Shown here: in pieces, positions 6,112 to 8,382 of the stretch
How positions within the stretch are numbered: the first letter of the stretch is position 1
Layout: each line of letters opens with the position of its first letter
Notes under the pieces: model-generated
Told to the model about the DNA's origin: nothing
Seen by the model: only the letters and a program-made list of their open reading frames with translations
Database searches by the model: none
Origin: Oscillospiraceae bacterium
GTDB taxonomy: Bacteria > Bacillota > Clostridia > Oscillospirales > Oscillospiraceae
Direction: 5' to 3'
NCBI GenBank assembly: GCA_017480395.1
Contig: JAFVAS010000294.1
Location: 1 to 8,382 of the forward strand
Length of the DNA stretch: 8,382 bases
Made by a program: the position numbers and the translations under genes

Positions 6112-6144
6112 AAACAAAACACTTTCACACCAGGAGGAATCGCT

Positions 6145-7383
6145 ATGTCGGAGGATCGCATCGCCCAGGCCAGCCGCCGCTTTCTGGACGCCGTCGGGCA
6201 GAACGGCGTTCAGGCCCTGATTCGGACCGCCTCGGAAATCTATGACGCGCCGGTGGTGCTGACGGATCAGCTCTTTCACATTCGCACCGTCTGGCCGCAG
6301 GTCACCGGCCTGCCGGCGCTGGACCGCTGCATTCAGAGCGGAAATCTGGACTCCGCAGAGGAGTGGGCCGTGCTGGACGAGAACCTCTCCGGCATCGTCC
6401 CCTTCTATTCCACCTTCTACTCCAACACCGGCCATTGCGCCGACCTGCCCCGGCTCTATGGGGAGCTAGTGTGGGAGAACGAGGTGCGAGGGCACGTCAT
6501 CGTCTATCTGAATGACCGCCCCCTGCAGGAGGAGGATCGGGAGATCCTGACCAAGCTGCTCAGCCTGCTGCTGCTCAAGCTGCGCCGCAACCTGGTGGGA
6601 CTGGACACCTGGACCGCCACCCTCCAGGCCAAGCTGGAGGTGCTGCTCGACCCCACCACCCCCTTCCGGGTGCGGCAGCCCGCCATCGCGCTGCTGCAAA
6701 AGGAGATTCGGGGCAGCTATGGACTGATGGTGACCACCATCGGACAGCGGGCCTCCCAGCGGGCCTTTGCCGACTTCGCGGTCAACCAGATCCAGCATCA
6801 GTTCCGCAACCTCGTGGTGTTCCGCTATGACGACGCCATCGTCACCCTCTTTGGGGAGGTGCGCCGCAACTCCGTCACCAATCAGCTCCACCCCGAGCAG
6901 AATCAGCTGGTGCGCTGGCTGCTGCGCTACTTTGAGCAGTATGACCTGGTCAGCGGCATCAGCGACAGCTTTACTGACCTCTCCTCCACCTACGTCCACT
7001 ACCGCCGGGCGCTGCTGACCGCAAAGATGGTGGAGCGCATGAAGGATCACAGCTACGGCCTGTTTGCCGACTTCATGCCCATGCCCATGATCGCCGCCCT
7101 GCTGGAGACCGAGAGCGCCGACACCTTCCTCGCCCCCCAGATCGGGGAGATGCAGGCCTATGACCGGGAGAACGGCACCGACCTGTTCCACACCCTGAAC
7201 GTCTACGCCACCCACCTCTTCGACAAGGAGGCCGCGGCGGAGGCCCTGGGCATCCACAAGAACACCCTGGTCTATCGGGCGGGGCGGATCGCGGAGCTCT
7301 TCGACCTCGACCTGACCGACCGGCGAACCCAGCTGAATCTGGTTCTGAGCTGCTTCATCTGGAACCTCTCCCAGGGAGAGTAA
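6145..7383 (+). CDS. PucR/CdaR-family transcriptional regulator
   Basis: A 412-residue DNA-binding regulator. The C-terminal 65 residues (about 340-404) fit the PucR-type helix-turn-helix (HTH_30): ENGTDLFHTLNVY, then AAAEALGIHKNTLVYRAGRI (364-382) and FDLDLTD. The middle part (about 190-300), including SGISDSFTDLSSTYVHYRRALLTA (270-293), resembles the degenerate GGDEF-like domain of CdaR relatives. The N-terminal 145 residues look like a GAF-like ligand-sensing domain (APVVLTDQLFHI at 35-46, RGHVIVYLNDRPLQEEDREIL at 115-135); this last reading is inference. Proteins of this type usually activate neighbouring catabolic genes in response to a small metabolite. Here the divergent FAD oxidoreductase is the obvious target. 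The ATG at 6145-6147 follows AGGAGGA at 6132-6138. It is the only plus-strand gene in the window and ends in a strong terminator. Confidence 0.92.
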   Translation: MSEDRIAQASRRFLDAVGQNGVQALIRTASEIYDAPVVLTDQLFHIRTVWPQVTGLPALDRCIQSGNLDSAEEWAVLDENLSGIVPFYSTFYSNTGHCADLPRLYGELVWENEVRGHVIVYLNDRPLQEEDREILTKLLSLLLLKLRRNLVGLDTWTATLQAKLEVLLDPTTPFRVRQPAIALLQKEIRGSYGLMVTTIGQRASQRAFADFAVNQIQHQFRNLVVFRYDDAIVTLFGEVRRNSVTNQLHPEQNQLVRWLLRYFEQYDLVSGISDSFTDLSSTYVHYRRALLTAKMVERMKDHSYGLFADFMPMPMIAALLETESADTFLAPQIGEMQAYDRENGTDLFHTLNVYATHLFDKEAAAEALGIHKNTLVYRAGRIAELFDLDLTDRRTQLNLVLSCFIWNLSQGE

Positions 7384-7392
7384 GAACAGGAT

Positions 7393-7432
7393 AAATCCCT
7401 TCGGCGCCCCGTGGATGCCGAAGGGATTTTTT
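7393..7432 (+). terminator. Terminator between convergent regulator and citrate synthase genes
   Basis: A 13-bp perfect stem (7393-7405 with 7417-7429) encloses an 11-nt loop. Six T residues (7427-7432) form the 3' side on the plus strand, 9 bases after the regulator stop. On the minus strand the tail is only TTTAT, so it may also end citrate synthase transcripts, but less efficiently. Confidence 0.88.
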
Positions 7433-7438
7433 CGTTCG

Positions 7439-8382
7439 TTATTCGATTTCCTCCATGACGCTCTTGTAGGCCGGACGGACGATCTTGCTGTTGCCCACCA
7501 GTTCCTCGATGCGGTGGGCGCTCCAGCCCACAATCCGGGCGGTGGCGAAGAGGGGGGTGAACAGCTCCGTGGGGATGCCCAGCATCTCATAGACAAAGCC
7601 GCTGTAAAAGTCCACATTGGGGCTGACGCCCTTGTAGATGCGGCGCTTCTCGGCGATGACCTCCGGGGCCATGCGCTCGATGTTGTTGTACAGGGTGAAA
7701 TCCCGCTGTCTCCCCTTGGCTGCGGCCAGCTTTTCCACATACTGCTTGAAGACCTGCTCCCGGGGATCAGACAGGGAGTAGACCGCGTGGCCCATGCCGT
7801 AGATCAGACCCTCATGGTCAAAGGCCTGCTTATCCACAATGCGGCCAAGATAGGCCTTGACCTCCTGGGCGTCCTCCCAGTCGGAGACGTGGGCGCGGAT
7901 GTCCTCCATCATCTCCATCACCTTGATGTTGGCCCCGCCGTGCTTGGGCCCCTTCAGGGAGCACAGGGCCGCCGCCATGGCGGAGTAGGTGTCGGAGCCG
8001 GAGGAGGTGACCACCCGGGTGGTGAAGGTGGAGTTGTTGCCTCCGCCGTGCTCCATGTGCAGCATCAGCGCCACGTCCAGCACCTTGGCCTCCAGGTCGG
8101 TATAGGAGCAGTCGGGCCGCATCATGCGCAGGAAGTTCTCCGCTGTGGAGAGGGTCGGATCCGGGCGGTGGATGTACATGCTCTGGTCATTCTCGTAGTG
8201 GTTATAGGCGTGATAGCTGCACGCGCACAGCATGGGGAAGATGGAGATCAGCTGTACGCACTGCCGGATCACGTTGTCCAGCCGGGTACTGGTGGCCTTC
8301 TCGTCGTAGGAGGCCAGGGTGAGCACACTCCGGGTCAGGGAGTTCATCAGGTCCTTGGAGGGGGCCTTCATGATGACGTCCC
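7439..8382 (-). CDS. Citrate synthase (5' end cut by window edge)
   Basis: Condenses oxaloacetate and acetyl-CoA to citrate. The C-terminal 313 complete codons are present and the frame stays open to the right edge. The in-frame ATG at 8369-8371 is internal (DVIMKAPSKDLMNS), not the start. Counting from that Met, the three catalytic residues of the family are visible: His108 in MEHGGGNNSTF, His195 in GMGHAVYSLSDPR and Asp254 in NVDFYSG. KHGGAN and FATARIVGWSAHRIEE also match. It is the si-type fold, not the HMGL-like Re-citrate synthase of some clostridia. By comparison with full-length clostridial members of about 450 residues, some 140 N-terminal residues lie outside the window. The gene ends in TAA at 7439-7441 and converges on the regulator. 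A 2-methylcitrate synthase activity cannot be excluded. Confidence 0.95.
   Translation of the reverse strand, partial: DVIMKAPSKDLMNSLTRSVLTLASYDEKATSTRLDNVIRQCVQLISIFPMLCACSYHAYNHYENDQSMYIHRPDPTLSTAENFLRMMRPDCSYTDLEAKVLDVALMLHMEHGGGNNSTFTTRVVTSSGSDTYSAMAAALCSLKGPKHGGANIKVMEMMEDIRAHVSDWEDAQEVKAYLGRIVDKQAFDHEGLIYGMGHAVYSLSDPREQVFKQYVEKLAAAKGRQRDFTLYNNIERMAPEVIAEKRRIYKGVSPNVDFYSGFVYEMLGIPTELFTPLFATARIVGWSAHRIEELVGNSKIVRPAYKSVMEEIE

Noticed and set aside
6049..6144. Longer start for the regulator at the TTG 6049.
   Set aside because: It lies upstream of the regulator's own consensus promoter; the ATG at 6145 has an AGGAGGA site.
6466..7740. 424-codon minus-strand frame opposite the regulator.
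   Set aside because: Overlaps citrate synthase in another frame and the convergent terminator, and is antisense to the regulator; a codon-bias artefact.
1..8382. Mobile element, phage, CRISPR array, tRNA or defence system.
   Set aside because: No transposase, integrase, repeat-spacer pattern, cloverleaf or defence-type domain was seen; gene content is metabolic with uniform composition.

Overview
The window looks like chromosomal DNA from a GC-rich, low-oxygen Bacillota (Clostridia), most likely an Oscillospiraceae-type gut bacterium. This is an inference from strong Shine-Dalgarno sites (AGGAGG type), consensus sigma-A promoters with TATAAT boxes, a DUF4317 protein, a clostridial-style citrate synthase and a long-form PurC. 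There are eight protein genes, two of them cut by the window edges. Seven lie on the minus strand; only the PucR-type regulator is on the plus strand. I see no tRNA, rRNA, CRISPR array, insertion sequence or phage gene. No gap between genes reaches 300 bases.

Layout from left to right. Positions 1-384 hold the start of a MutT/NUDIX hydrolase (minus, 3' end off the window). Positions 440-1318 hold purC (minus), followed by an 11-bp terminator hairpin whose U-tract abuts the NUDIX ribosome site. Its promoter region carries a perfect 10-bp dyad. Positions 1487-2164 hold a small acidic lipoprotein with its own promoter and an operator-like dyad at the predicted transcription start. Positions 2235-3377 (DUF4317 protein) and 3393-4355 (D-2-hydroxyacid dehydrogenase) form a tight pair driven by a near-consensus promoter at 4389-4417. 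I find no convincing terminator before the lipoprotein gene, so some transcripts may cover all three.

Positions 4461-5957 hold a stand-alone FAD-binding oxidoreductase of the fumarate reductase / ketosteroid dehydrogenase superfamily. It is transcribed away from a PucR/CdaR-like regulator at 6145-7383. The 187-base gap between the two carries facing promoters, the classic layout of a regulator controlling its neighbour. A citrate synthase (7439 to the right edge, minus, 5' end missing) converges on the regulator across a 13-bp terminator.

Functionally this is mostly central metabolism (purine synthesis, citrate synthesis, nucleotide clean-up) plus one locus of unknown specificity: the FAD oxidoreductase/PucR pair, perhaps together with the neighbouring 2-hydroxyacid dehydrogenase-DUF4317 operon. 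I did not find a clearly novel multi-gene system. The parts most worth a second look are the regulator/flavoenzyme pair, the dehydrogenase-DUF4317 operon and the dyads in two promoters.
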